From Adiantum capillus-veneris (lineage: Eukaryota > Streptophyta > Polypodiopsida > Polypodiales > Pteridaceae), in assembly GCA_014529385.2 (NCBI GenBank), contig CM043958.1, forward strand, positions 155,783,293 to 155,847,292: a DNA stretch of 64,000 bases. The letters run 5' to 3'. Shown here piece by piece: positions 10,950 to 23,169 of the stretch (the first letter of the stretch is position 1; every line of letters begins with the position of its first letter). A program made the translations under genes and the position numbers. The notes under the pieces were generated by a model. The model ran no database searches. It was not told where the DNA came from and saw nothing but the letters and a program-made list of their open reading frames with translations.

Positions 10950-12317
10950 TAATAGAGGGGTCTTAGCTTAGGAGACTCTCCTAGCCAGTGTCTACCTCTT
11001 TACACGAGCACAAATAAAAGATCAAATGTGGATTTTGATAAACATTGCAAAAGTTGTTGTGCTTGGATTGCAAATTTTTTTAAGATTAATAGCAAGAGAG
11101 AGAGAGAGATTCCTCTTGAATGTTCCTATTTGAAGTACCCCTTAACTTAAAGGTGAAGTCACCCTTCAATAGGAAGTATCTGAAGCTTGAAAACCCCTTT
11201 GTAGGCTCAAGAAGAAAGTTGTAGCCTTGATGCTTTAGAGAAATATTTGATTTGATGTGAATCTCTTTTTGAATGTTGGACGTCAAGAGAAGATTTTTTG
11301 CTTTGGTTTGTAGCACTTGATGCTCCGGCTTTGCTGCAGGAACTATGGTGTGAATCCCCTCTTCAATAGGTAGCATTGTTGTCTTTTGGTGGGAATCTGC
11401 CCCTTGAAAAGCTTTGAATGATTAACCGATCTGGGAGCACAAGCTATGCAGGGCCGAGTTGAGCCGCGGGATCAGAGGCATGTGAACACTTGCCAAGGAG
11501 AAAAAGGGGGTGGGATTGCCTGCTTGCGGAGCCGAAAGGAGTTAAAAAACCCTATTTCAAGAGGCTTTTGGTGTTCGAGCAGAATCGCAAAAGGCTCACC
11601 GTGTGAAGCTCCGCTTGCAAGCCCGCCGACTTGATTCAGTCAATTTGACTCTGGAGTTCGCATTCGCCCGAGCTACCCAATTAAGGGTGACGATTTTGAA
11701 ACCATTGGGGACCACAATGCACTATAATGTGCAAGCTAACCACGTGGGCAAGCTGCTTGACTTGTGAGGCAGCCCACAAATATAGAGTATATTGGTTGTT
11801 GCACCGTGCAGAGCAAGAACACACACACCTATTTTTAGGGATAGATTTGGGCATAGAGATGAAGGGGCTCCTGAGCTCGGATTGTAGAGGTTGAAGTATC
11901 CTCGGAAATCCTTGTGTAGTATGATATGGACACACAATTAATTCTTTGAAAACATGTAAGTGGAAGGATTAATTGTGCAACTTAAAAATCAACAAAAATT
12001 GAGGATTTTTGTTCATTCAATCACCAAATGTGATTGCCTAATTGCATGCTAATCAATCTTAAATCAAACGTGAGTGCTCAATTGGATATTGATTCTCTCC
12101 GTAATCAAGCCTACCTAGCCATGGAGGGTTGGCCTCTTGGGTGTGCCAAGGACATGCCTACACATAGCTAGATTAGGGTTTAGCTAGAGAGAGATGCAAC
12201 TAGATATGAAAATGCCAATGGGTGATAACGATGATTAAGAAATAATAATTACTCTAACGAAGATACTAATAATGAACACACAAAATCATAATGACAAACC
12301 TAGCTAGCATAACCTAA

Positions 12318-12330
12318 AGCTCTGATACCA
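12318..12330 (-). promoter_or_regulatory. E3 primer binding site (tRNA-iMet)
   Basis: The reverse complement reads TGGTATCAGAGCT, the standard copia primer site, next to the LTR inner edge. Confidence 0.85.
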
Positions 12331-12332
12331 CT

Positions 12333-12584
12333 TGATGGGATCTTGCTAGCTAGGGTGGATGAAAGATAAACATCATACACACAAGTGAGTGTGTGTTGGC
12401 TAGATTATCACTCAAGTGAATTAGATTCCAAGATCAATTAACTTGGACTCATAAACACGACCTTGAGTATTTTCTAAGCCATCACAAGCTCACCATAAAC
12501 AAGGGAGATGTGTTGCAAAATAGACTTGTGTTTATTCATTCATGAAATGAGTTTTAAGTAGATCTACATCCTTGCACTACTACA
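12333..12584 (-). repeat. E3 probable 5' LTR
   Basis: On the minus strand it would begin TGTAGTAG and end CCCATCA, two bases before the primer site. The inner edge is well placed by the primer site. The outer edge at 12584 is only the best TG candidate before gypsy coding sequence resumes. I found no partner LTR. Confidence 0.5.
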
Positions 12585-12634
12585 TGTGGGATAAATCCAC
12601 TCTTCTCTCCTTGACTCACATTTTAGGACAAAGC

Positions 12635-15600
12635 TCATACTTTACAGAATGGCCATGGTGGTGACACCTTAAAATTCCACAGGAAGAGTTGTGTTGCCAT
12701 CTCACCTTCACAGTATTCTCCTACTTTGTTTAATGGTACATGCCTGATGTCTAGGTGAGGCTTTTCAAGTTCTTGAATTCCCTCTTGAATTTGTGACAAA
12801 GGGTCCTTCACACCAAGATTTTCTAGACAGTCTCCTACTGTAGTCCACATGTTAGGTCATATTTGTAATAGCTCAGCTAGTGTTATTTTGCATGTCACTG
12901 GTGGGAAAAATGTCTATTAGACCCACCCTTAGAGTCAATGACTCTTGGAAGAGAGTCTTTGTGATGGGATCGGGACAACATCTGATTTGTCCTTGTGCTC
13001 TTCCATATAGGATGGTAGTGTTTTTAGCGAATGGGGTTGACTATCTATAGATTGAAAAGACCCTTGGTCTCCCCAATACAATTTCATTTCTAGATTTATT
13101 TGAGATCTTACCTCGAATTCCTTGATCAATGGAAGAAACAATCCTCTCTCATCTCATTGGTCTAGTGTACACATTTGCTTAGCTCATTATCTTTGTTGGC
13201 CTCTCTGATCTGATTGCCTGGGTGAAATCCATTTGAAGACTAATCCTTGGTATTCAACACTATCTTTGGACCTTGTGTCGGTTTTTTGGGCTCTGGTTCG
13301 TGCTTTTGACTAGAATCTAACTCTATTATCACTTCTAGTTTGGTGGATTTATTGGTGTTGGTGTGACAATAATCACATCTTCAAGTTTCCCAACTGGAGG
13401 TTCTAGCAAAGCTTGGCTATTTGAATCGTTATTTCACACATTTCAAGGCTTTTCTTTATTAGTTCCGCATATGGGTATGTCATCCAGATTTGTTCTTGAG
13501 TTTGATTATTTTTGAGTCGTGTGTCATATGCTTTAAGGAGGGTGTCTAATGGTTTGTTAACCTTTTCTATCAAAATTGAACCTCCTGAGCTAGCACTCTT
13601 GGGTTCCTCTACTATGCATGGCTTTGGTATTACCTCAGGGGTTTTGTCTTTCTTGTTTGTTTCTTCTTCCAGTTTTCTTAGTTTTTCTTTTGTTTGTTTC
13701 AGTTCTTTAGCTATGGAAGTTTGTTCACATTCCTTCCTAGCTTTCATCCTAGCCTTCCTAGCTTTTTATGTGTTTCACTGACTCTTTCGTTCAATGCTAG
13801 GTGCATCTATTTTTGGTTCCTCTATGATGGGTTTGTTTGCCATTTTTTGAGCTTGTACTCTTGTGATTACCTGGATTGGTATCACATTTTTGTTTTTTGA
13901 TTCGCTACTAGATGGTATTGCCTCGAGTATATTCAACGTCACTTTTTCTCCTTTGTTGGGTTTTTTTGGGCAATCAAGAATCAGATGAGTGATTCCACAC
14001 TCTGGACAATATTCATTCATTCTTATGATTTCATCATGAGTGCAGTCTCTCATCAGGTGGTCACCTCCACACTTATAACAAGGCCCTTTGGGTTGTTGAG
14101 GCAATCCTTAAGTAGCTCTTTGCTGATAAGTAGGTCTTGATCCTACTACTCCTCCATTAGCTATGATCAGCAATGTACATTTATCAACATTGTATCTACC
14201 TTCTCCTAAAGTGTGTGCAATGGTCGATGGTCCAACCAAACCAATCATGCTCCAAGGTTCTAGTGCTTTTGGTTCTTCAGATAAATAATATCCCATTTTG
14301 GTCATATACCCAGTAGGATCCTCATAATGTGCCAAGATTGGCACAAGTGTCTGCTCCTTGGGCTCCTCTACACTTGGTGTATATTTGACTCCTATCGATC
14401 TCGTTCTTGGTAGTGGAGGTTGTTGTCCTAAGATTGTTTGTGGTCTTTCAACTCCTGCTAGTCTCAAAAGAACTCTTGTTGTGTATCTTGGCATTGGTGG
14501 ACTTGCACTTGTGCTACTTGGACTTGCGGGGCATACTGGCGTTCTTTTACATACCCCTTGTTGTAATGGCACTCCTTAGTCACATGATTTGTCCATTTCT
14601 CCTCTATCACGCACCACTTAGGTTTCTTAACTTGCATCTTAGCAAATGGAGTAATCCTTTTCAACACTTCTTCAATGACCTGCTCTTGATTTAGCAGAGA
14701 TTTAGATTTCTATACTGACTTGGCAGACTTGGATCCACTATGTTGTGATGAGGAATCATCATCTAAATCCTTGCACTCTCCTTCCTTGCAAACGTCACAA
14801 TTATCTACCAAGAATAGAGCTTCTTTCATCAATGCATTCAATGTAGTGTTTTTTTTCATGTGTAGATCTTTTTAGAGATCTGTGTATCTCAATCCTTGGA
14901 TAAAAGTGAGCATTAACATTGACTGGGTTAGTAATTCTTCTATTGGATAGAACTTCACATATCTTTTTAGCTTGAAGGCTACCGTTTGTACAGATTCACC
15001 TTCTTTCATCTTGAATTTATGGATTTGTGAGGTGGTGTTATGAGCTATCCCTCTTTGAGAGAGTTCCTCAATAAACATATCAAACACCTCCTTGATTGAC
15101 TTGAAATCCCTACATTCCATAGAATCAAACCAGGCAGCAGCATCCTCTTTGAGAGTCAGTCCAAATCCTACAAATTGCATTGGAAAATCTAAGGCTTCCA
15201 TGAGATCCCTGGGATCTTTGATCCCGAAATACTTCTGGTTTACCCATTTCTACACTTAGGATGGTCGGATCCTACGGTGATCTACAACTCTAAGCATAGG
15301 GTCTCTCGGCCCTCCTTTATGAGTTGTTTGTGGTCTAAGGTAATGTAAGGGTTCATGTGCTAGAGGTGCTCCTAATTCATAATTCTTGGTTGGTCTCACA
15401 AGTGGTTGTTCCTCTCTTTGACCCCTTCTCTCCGCTCTCATTCTCAATGTGGGCCTCCAGTCCCAGTTCAATTTTTGCATTATCCTCCTACTCTCATCTC
15501 GATACTACTGATGGAGTGGTGGTATTGGTGGTGCTCCTAGCCCTAACATTTCCTAGTAACCACCTTTGTTTGTGTACTGTTCTGCTATTGCATAGTGTTG

Positions 15601-15888
15601 GAGCCATGCTTGCAATGATGGCAATGCTGCTTGTTGATTTGGAGGGTTGGGCAATGGTTGTCTATTTGTTTGCAACATGGTTTCATAATTATCTGCGAAG
15701 GGATTTGTGGACTTGCTAGGGGTTTGTATGGGCCTTAGATTCTCTTCAGAATCATGCATCAACACTTTTGGAGCTATCAATCTTTCTACATCCCTTGGAA
15801 GGATTGGCTTATATTTGCATCCATACTTGTCAACATACATTATGTGAATCCATTTGTTTGAGCTGTAAGTATACAAGTATAGAATCAT
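12635..15888 (-). pseudogene. E2 gypsy gag remnant (Retrotrans_gag and paired zinc knuckles)
   Basis: Frames at 15888-15553, 15480-15256, 15201-14872, 14667-14464, 14572-14108, 14104-13775, 13747-13403, 13141-12935 and 12850-12635 follow one another on the minus strand. The 15201-14872 frame looks like the Retrotrans_gag core (LKEDAAAWFDSM, then IHKFKMKEGESVQT). The 14104-13775 frame has two zinc-knuckle-like boxes, CYKCGGDHLMRDC and CPECGITHLILDC, each CX2CX3HX4C, one residue shorter than the usual CX2CX4HX4C. The 13747-13403 frame is Lys/Glu-rich and probably coiled coil. Several stops and shifts make it non-functional. The tail frames are not recognised. Confidence 0.75.
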
Positions 15889-16962
15889 TTTTGTGCTTAG
15901 CTCTAATGCAACAATGTTATCATGACTTCAACAATCAATCCAATCTTATACCCTACAATTCCATTTGTAGTCTTCCGTGGTTGTTGCCTTGCCTTTTGGA
16001 TAACCTGGTGGATGCATGTTTAGACAAAAGCAAACACTTTTCCTCTTGGGCTTTTGAGTGCTTAGTCCAAATTCCCTTCAGAACCTTCACTAAAAATTAC
16101 AAAACTTGCAAAAAACTCTAAAATTCAGGTCAAAAAATCTAGAAATTCAAGCTCTAACTTCCACAAGGTCTTTAAGTGTGATTTTGTAGTCCATTTAACT
16201 CACCCAAGGTATTTTTTGAACCCTTTCAAAAGATGGCCTATGGGATGGTATGCTCAAAACCTAATTCTGAGCTTGGTGGTAGTGATTGTGGTAGTTGTCA
16301 ATGGCAAGCTTTTTCAACCTAGCCACTTCCTTCTGATTGGCTACTATCTATTGATTCTAAATTCACTTTGTATGAAGTGTCTTGATCCCTGTTGGTGTCT
16401 ATTTGGCCCAATTATCAAAATCTAGCTTTAGGTTTATCTTGGGATCTTCTACTTGTCTAAATGAGTCAAGGAGGGTATATATGGGATCCTTGGACTACTA
16501 GGAATCAAATGAGACCAATCTAGGCCCCAACTGGCACAGGTGGTAGCAACCGTGATCGGTGCCATTGGTGTGTTTTTTGACTTTTGACACTCCTATCGAG
16601 TGTAAAGTCTGGATGACCTAAAATTCCAAGGTTTGACCTGTCAAATATTACTTTTTCTCTCCAAGTGTGGTCACGTAGGCACTCTTGGCTATAATTATCC
16701 AATTTCTAAACTTTTTTAGCCTGTTTAAAGTGGATTTGGCAAGTACAAGGCTTGAGTATCCTGATGGTATTAATAGCAACAACTAAGGTCATCCTAACTT
16801 ATAAGGCAACCAAAAGAGAATGCATGACTCCTTGGTCTACCTGTGACATGAGCATGCCTCACTAACTCTTCTACCTAAAGATAAATGTAATGAACTATAA
16901 CACTTGAGCACTGGGTAAAGGAGAACTTCACTGTGACCTCCTCCACTAGTGTAGGTTGTACG

Positions 16963-16980
16963 TCCCCGGCAACGATATCA
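16963..16980 (-). promoter_or_regulatory. E2 primer binding site, degenerate tRNA-Asp type
   Basis: The minus strand reads TGATATCGTTGCCGGGGA. The last 12 bases match the plant tRNA-Asp 3'-end complement as I remember it (TGGCGCCGTTGCCGGGGA), while the first six differ. It lies directly inside the LTR. Confidence 0.65.
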
Positions 16981-16981
16981 A

Positions 16982-17884
16982 TGTTGGTAGACCACCACGA
17001 TTCGATGAAGTAGCCTAGTGAGAACTCAAACCAGCATAAAATATGTCAATCAGAGGACTCTGCTAACCCAACTAGTGCATGGAGAAGTCAAATGCAATGT
17101 CCTAATGAAAATACATTGAGGAGAAAGGTGTCACTCTCAATCTAGGAAGCAACTAAAGGGAAAATGCCTAAGTCTCCTATGCGGTCGATCTCTCACTCTA
17201 ATGGTCGTTTACGATGTCAAATGAACTCCAAACGACATGAAACTTGAGATTAATGGTCTCTAGGCTATAAGCAGTAGGTTCTTAACAACCAAACTTGCAA
17301 AAGTCACCATTGGGTAGGTGAGAAACCATGGCCGTTGCCACCTCTTACCTTCACCAAAAATGATGAATGAGGGGTTGTTTGGCTTCTCCCAAGGCCTACT
17401 TGCCTCTGTCCATGCTTAATTTCACTTAAAACACCATTAACAACTCAAAAAGAGAAATAAACACATGAGGTGACCTCGAGCTAAAACCGCTCATTGTGTT
17501 GCACACACACACTCAAACACAGCACACAAGACATGTACAAGATGATAAGAGTGAGAGGAACCAACACAAGAAGTTTCATTAGCAATGCTCACCCATACAA
17601 AGACTGTTGAACGCACCACCGTAGGTGAGCTCTTCACCACATATGCTCAGATCCTTAATAATTACAAACTTTTGGCTTATATACCCCGGCTTAAAATTGG
17701 GTATATGCTTGAAAGAGATAATTATTACAAAAATGTGGTAGACTAGGATAAAGATGTTCCAATAAGATCAGATTTTGCATGGGTGTATGAATTACATTGC
17801 CAGCTTAGGCAAAAAATGAATGAATAAGTCGATGATTTCTATTGACCAGTCTAATTTGGCATGAGCTAGTCCTTTGCTTCAACA
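16982..17884 (-). repeat. E2 5' LTR (903 bp)
   Basis: On the minus strand it starts TGTTGAAGC and ends CCAACA, immediately followed by the primer site. The outer end shares about 48 bases with 228-275. A full partner LTR is not in the window. Confidence 0.75.
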
Positions 17885-18340
17885 CCAAGTTTCAACCAAA
17901 AAGGATGCCAAACATGGATCACGATTCATGTACCTATTTTAGCTTTCCCATCCAAAGTCATACCGTTAGGTCCCAAATGTCAAGAAAAGCCTAACGCTAA
18001 AGTTTCAAGCCACTTGAGTGTCAAAACCCTAACCAAAATGCCAAATTTCTCTAAGTCAGTGGAAAATTTCCAATAAGTGTTAAATGTGACATGCATGCAT
18101 GTCTATGCTTTAGGGAATCTAAGCCTCAGTACTCTCTTACTAGACTGAAATGTAACTTTAAAACAAGCACCGTTTGTAAAAAAATTTGAGTGAATATCTG
18201 ACTGTGAGACGAATACCAAACAACACACGTAGGGTCAAAGTAACCTACCAAGCCAACGCAAGTAGGCCCAAAACCAAACTATATTCCAAGTGGTAGTGTG
18301 TGTGACATGCATATCATACTACAAAGTAAACCCCAATCAC

Positions 18341-18344
<4 letters not shown>

Positions 18345-18423
<79 letters not shown>
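18345..18423 (+). repeat. (CT)n microsatellite, 79 bp
   Basis: Pure TC/CT run. Confidence 0.98.
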
Positions 18424-18424
<1 letters not shown>

Positions 18425-19307
18425 AAGTTCATGTGTTGAATGTACACACCAAGATGAACTATTGTTTCTCTTCTGCCATGTTTGTTTGCTCAATATTACA
18501 TTTGTGCTAGTAGATGTGTATATGTATACTACTCATACGCACACCCATTTATTTACTAGCTACTTTCTCTTTGGATATGTTAGTCTAATGAGCTAAAACA
18601 ATTGAGCTACACATGACGAGCTTCCATATAACGATCTTATCTATTCATATATTTCCATTAGAAATGTACATGTTTGAAAGAGTGTTTTCAAGATTGTGTA
18701 GATGGAGCTATTGCATAACTTTAGGAATGAGCATAAGAAAGTATACAACGACATTGGGGAAAAAACATTATATCCCATGCAAGCATTGTCCAAATTTTAC
18801 ACACTAAGTATAATATTCAACACTAACTATAAAGTCTAAATTTCACACATTAACTTCAATGTCCAACACAAAATTATGGTCATCTAAGCAATCCAAGCAA
18901 AGTATCAAAGCAACTAATAGTACTCAATACTATGTTAACTCATACTAAACCAACAATACTCAACCATTAATGCTATCAAAGTTAGCATGTGAAAATCACA
19001 ATTTCCATTACCAAAACGTATTCGAATATGTGTATATTAAACCTTAATAAATACAAATATTAGACCAACCATATACTCTCCATTATGTCAAAATAGAAAT
19101 TGCAAGTTTCAATTGCACCTACAATGTCCAATACAAAAATATAGTCCTCTAAGAAATCTAAGCTTTCTATGTGCACAAAAGACTTTAACTATCATGAAGA
19201 CAAAACAAAACTCCATTATCCAATACCAAAACTTGAGTAAATGCTTGCCAGACTTGAACATTCTTATCATAATGAAAAACACAAGAATCAAAGCTCAATG
19301 AAACCAC

Positions 19308-19439
19308 AAAATAATAAAATCAAATAGGCAAATATCACACTAACCATATAGCCATCTCTATGCTCAATACCAAAAATTAATAAAATCAAATAGGCAAATA
19401 TCACACTTAAGCATATAGCCAACTTTATGTTCATTACCA
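19308..19439 (+). repeat. 66-bp tandem duplication
   Basis: Two neighbouring copies carry AATAAAATCAAATAGGCAAA, at 19313 and 19379, with the following CATATAGCC and ATTACC/AATACC segments also matching. Confidence 0.85.
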
Positions 19440-19806
19440 TAAAATGACTGCATATCCAAACCAAGGCAATATGTCCAAATTTGACACAAACCATATTGCC
19501 AAATACAAAATAGAATGTAAGATCAATCCACAACATCCAATACCAAAATATTAGTAGTATCAATAAGTTATGTTTATAAAGCTTTGCTACTTGTAGTACC
19601 ATCGCTATGTGCAGCATGGTCATCAACAAAAACAGATCATGATCTTTGATTCTCCACCAATGGTGGATCAAAGTAGCCATCTCTATTACACATGAAACTC
19701 GCCATTTCTGCAGCATAACATGGCAACGACCTAGATTTAAAGCTATGTCTCAAAAATGCAACAAATTGTAACTCAAAGAGACAAAAATCAAACATTTATT
19801 TAGAAC

Positions 19807-21990
19807 TTACCAATCTGTGGGAACTTGAAAGTCAAAGGTCTCCAATTTTTCCTTATCCGTTGGTATATATGATGAAGAGGCTCCAACATCCATAAAATAG
19901 GAAGCTATCAAAGGTTGAAGATGATTATCGACAATGGATTTATCATCCTCCATTGCAAGACGCCACCTTCTTGTCTGTGGACATCCTCTGAAAACTGGTC
20001 CTGTCCCTGCTCCAAGCTCTAACACAATACTATTTGAGGTAGTTAGAAACTCCAAAAACATAAGCATGAAAGCAAGACTTTTCTCAATTCCTCCCACCAG
20101 CTTCCAGAATTGCTTGCTTGTTTAGAGCGTTGAGATGATGGAAGAAAATGTTGAAGGATGTAAGACTCCAAAGATTGTTGTAACTCTTTTGCTATTGCAT
20201 GGCCTTTTTCAAAATGAAGTAATGGTGTGCGACCAGGTCTCTTCAAAAGAAGCACATGAAATGCATTCTCCTAAACAATTAAAAAAACATAAATATTCAT
20301 CAATATCATATTTAATCAATCTCAATGCAATATGTACAATAACAAATAGCCTATACGAGTTTTAATTAAACTAACCTTCACCACAAAGTCACTCTTGCCG
20401 GTGTAGATGTATGGCTCCATGGTCTTAGCCAACCATCGAAGATGAACCTCCAGTCGCACTTTTGAAGCCATACACTCGACAATGGGTAGAGATTATGTGG
20501 AACACGTAACAAGTGTCCATCCTCCATCATCCATACAAGCAGCCGCAATGCCCAATGAGTAGAGAACATGATCATCAGAGATGTGATTCCAATGAGGCAT
20601 AACCTCATACCTTGAAATCATGTGTTCAACAAGCAAGTCAACAATACATATTATCACTATTCAAAGTTGTGATTTAAGCTCTTCATAAGCAACCAAACAT
20701 TACTTGAAAACATAGATCCAGTAGGTAAGTCAATAATGCATAAATCAACGCTCCAAGCACAAGTCTTCTTGTGACGTTGCCTTCTCTCTCCATTGGTTTT
20801 TAAAAACAATGACCTTATCTTTTCAAATTCACCACCAAACTTCCCAGCAAGTATATCCTTACCCAAGAGAATGTAATCACATTCGAGAACGGCCGCACTC
20901 TCTTTAGTTGCATGATGGGAGAGATGAGAGAAGGATTGAATTGGCAAGTATATCATGTCAGTGGTGAAGCTCTTCTTTCTCTTCTCAGTATGTATAATTT
21001 CAACATCAACACAATCTTTCTCTTTATTTATAACAATTTATAGTTAAATTACAATCACTTAAGCAATAGACAAAACCAAAAATCATACAAAGCAAGAATC
21101 ATTACCTCTTGTGTCCCTAGCAGTTTGAAGCTTTGGTCTTCCTATTTTTGCATGCAGTTGCTCCAATTGCAATTTGTCAGCCTCTAAAATGTTTTTTTGT
21201 TGTTCTTGCACTTGTTTTAGTGTAGCTTCATTCATATTTCCAATCAACCCTGAATATGATCGACACTCTCCCTTTTGATGCCTTGCATATGCTTCACTTT
21301 ATTCCTCAATAAAAAATCCTTTCTTCATGTCAACCCACCATGGACAATGCTTTCTTTCCCAGTCAATAAGAAGAAATGCACCAGAAGTATACACGCAGAA
21401 TGATGGAGGTGAAAGCATTGGCTATGCTTTACAAATATGTGGGAGATTGAGTATTTTCTTGCTACTCAACAAAGACAGGAGAAACCTTCAAAGCAAAACA
21501 TTGAAATATGTATTACATAATATTATCATAAACAATACTCTTTTTTCAAAAATTCAAATTTACATACCTATAAACAACTCTTTGGGCAGCAATTGGTAGA
21601 TCAAATTGCTTTATTGTTGGACTTGCCACCGTCATCTCCTTTGAAAGAGGCTCAGAAAGGGTATCCCTATACCTGAACAAAATATCATTGAAGTACTCCC
21701 TCAAAGTCGGGTGCTCCGGTAAAGTCAATTTCTCTCCTCCAATGTTTTTCTTGATCACTTGTGAGAGCATTCTTGAGGCTTCCATCAACAGTTTCTCCAT
21801 CCATACCTCTTTTGCACACCATCTTATAAATTCATGATCACCACAAAGCTTGGATTGATAATACACAACATCTGCAATTAATATCATAGTATTACTACCA
21901 TATTATAGATATTAATCATGACAAATTGAAACACACTTCTATAGAAACTTACTCTATGAATCTTTCGCACGATATGACAGAGTCATCAGA
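19807..21990 (-). pseudogene. Remnant of an unrecognised multi-exon gene
   Basis: Read on the minus strand, several coherent protein stretches are separated by spacers with splice-like borders. They are: 21870-21565 (DDSVISCERFID in a preceding piece, then VVYYQSKLCGDHEFIRWC... to LPIAAQRVVYR, followed by GTATGT); about 21500-21110 (WERKHCPWWVDMKKGFF, then a Lys/Gln/Leu-rich coiled-coil-like segment); 20990-20690; 20626-20376 (YEVMPHWNHISDDHVLYSLG..., ending K before GTTAG); and 20262-19807 (ENAFHVLLLKRPGRTPLLHF..., ending before GTAAGT). The last two join in phase. A stop in the fourth piece and a one-base shift near 20095 suggest decay. I do not recognise the family. The right side stops where retroelement E4 begins near 21990. 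It could be a host pseudogene or a transposon gene. Confidence 0.4.
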
Positions 21991-22001
21991 GACAACCAAG
22001 A

Positions 22002-23169
22002 ATGAAGACCAAGACTAGTCACCTGCGGGACGACAGCACAAAGTCCTCAAGCACAATTCAAATGGAAGATCTTATTGAAGATTATTCCTCTCCATCGAAC
22101 AGAACTTCAATAGAGCTTAAAGAAAATCAAACTATAGGAACTCCAAAGATCAACCACTCATTTCCAGCTAAATCAACTGATGAAAGTCAGATTGGAAAAC
22201 AGGGTCTCAAGCCACTCTCCATACAGACACAATTAGATCAAGATGAGACCATGGCAAAAGCAGGACAAAGGTCTTCAATAGAACTAGCAATGAGAATAGT
22301 TGTAGTTCTCAGCAGTACAAAAGGAGCAAGTGTGAGATGCAATGCGCTACTAGATAAAGAAGCAAATTTCAATATGGTTGCAGACAACAATCAGAGAATT
22401 CTAGAGATTACTCCATGCAAACATGATACCAAAACAATGCTAGGTTTGCATAGAGGTACAAAAGAAATGGTTGCTATCCTTAGCATCTAGAATCATGAAG
22501 AGCAGGTAAAGTTTCAGGTAAAGCCTTCAAAAGAAATGCTTGTAGATGCCATCCTTGGACATCACTGGTTAGACCAACACAAGGCCTACAAAAAAGATAA
22601 ACTGCTACTACTTTCTTTTCCAAAAGGTAGCAAGTAACAGTTACAGATACCATTAATGATAGATTTAGAGTTGCAAAAGTCACAAGAATCAAAGACAAAT
22701 CTTGCAGACAAAGGAAAAGCTAAAGTGGACCCTCCACCGATTAGTAAAGCAAAAGTCACAAGAATCAAAGACAAATCTTGCAAACAAAGGAAAAGCTAAA
22801 GTGGACCCTCCACCGATTAGTAAAGAAGGTGTGACAACATATGTCTCTACATCAAAGAATCCTCATGGATCAGCTTCTTCAAGCAAGTCAGGCTTTCAAA
22901 ACTTCAATTCAATTGTTGACCCAACTGAAACTTCTAAGGAGACACCCAGAAAAGCAAAGATATATCAGCCCAACTACTCAAAAAATCAAAATAAAGTAAA
23001 GCAAGTGTTTGTTAAGAGCATTTTAGTCAAAGTCAATGGTCCGTTTTGGATTAAAAACAGGAAATCAACACAAAAAGACAAACACATGGGATGGATAGCA
23101 TCACAGTGGAGCTTAAAGGAACAGGAGTACTGTGGAGGTAACATACAAATATGGGTACCAAAACCATAG
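22002..23169 (+). pseudogene. E4 gag-protease-like remnant
   Basis: The frame beginning at 22002 (162 codons) contains NALLDKEANFNMVAD, which aligns with the active-site region of retroviral-type aspartic proteases, but the D-T/S-G triad is replaced by D-K-E. After a stop at 22488-22490 the same frame continues to DAILGHHWLDQHKA, the ILG.DWL flap-downstream motif of Ty3 proteases. A second stop follows near 22636. A 76-bp tandem duplication then moves the frame by one base, after which the 22702-23169 frame runs on and ends in IQIWVPKP. So this was one longer ORF, now broken by two stops and a duplication. It has no catalytic potential. The family is not certain. Confidence 0.6.
22673..22824 (+). 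repeat. 76-bp tandem duplication within E4 coding remnant
   Basis: GCAAAAGTCACAAGAATC starts at 22673 and again at 22749. The two 76-bp copies differ by only one base that I can see (GCAGAC versus GCAAAC). The length is not a multiple of three. Confidence 0.95.

Larger units (their letters stand above)
10176..12584 (-). mobile_element. E3: 5' part of a decayed Ty1/copia element (LTR, primer site, leader, gag)
   Basis: Read on the minus strand: a probable 5' LTR (12584-12333, start not certain), a tRNA-iMet primer site (12330-12318, TGGTATCAGAGCT), a 1.4-kb leader, and a gag region at 10949-10176. I see no protease, integrase, RT or RNase H downstream and no second LTR, so the element is truncated. 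It appears to interrupt the gag region of gypsy element E2, whose reading resumes right of about 12630. Confidence 0.75.
12585..17884 (-). mobile_element. E2: 5' part of a decayed Ty3/gypsy element
   Basis: Minus strand, in order: 903-bp 5' LTR (17884-16982), a degenerate tRNA-Asp-type primer site (16980-16963), a leader of about 1 kb, and a gag region from about 15900 to 12635 broken into six or more frames. No protease, RT or integrase is visible. The left side is cut by copia element E3. Confidence 0.75.
17885..19806. other. Gene-poor A-rich DNA with short repeats
   Basis: No gene I can support. It holds a (CT)n run at 18345-18423 and, from about 18840 to 19560, an A-rich stretch with recurring CAATACCAAAA- and ATGTCCAA-type phrases. 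A clear 66-bp tandem pair lies at 19308-19439. The minus-strand frame at 19716-19288 is a translation of this repeat DNA. Confidence 0.6.

Noticed and set aside
19980-20040. Methyltransferase motif LELGAGTG in the minus-strand frame at 20097-19807
   Set aside because: Only this short phrase matches; the flanking sequence has no other SAM-methyltransferase motif and the frame follows a frameshift.
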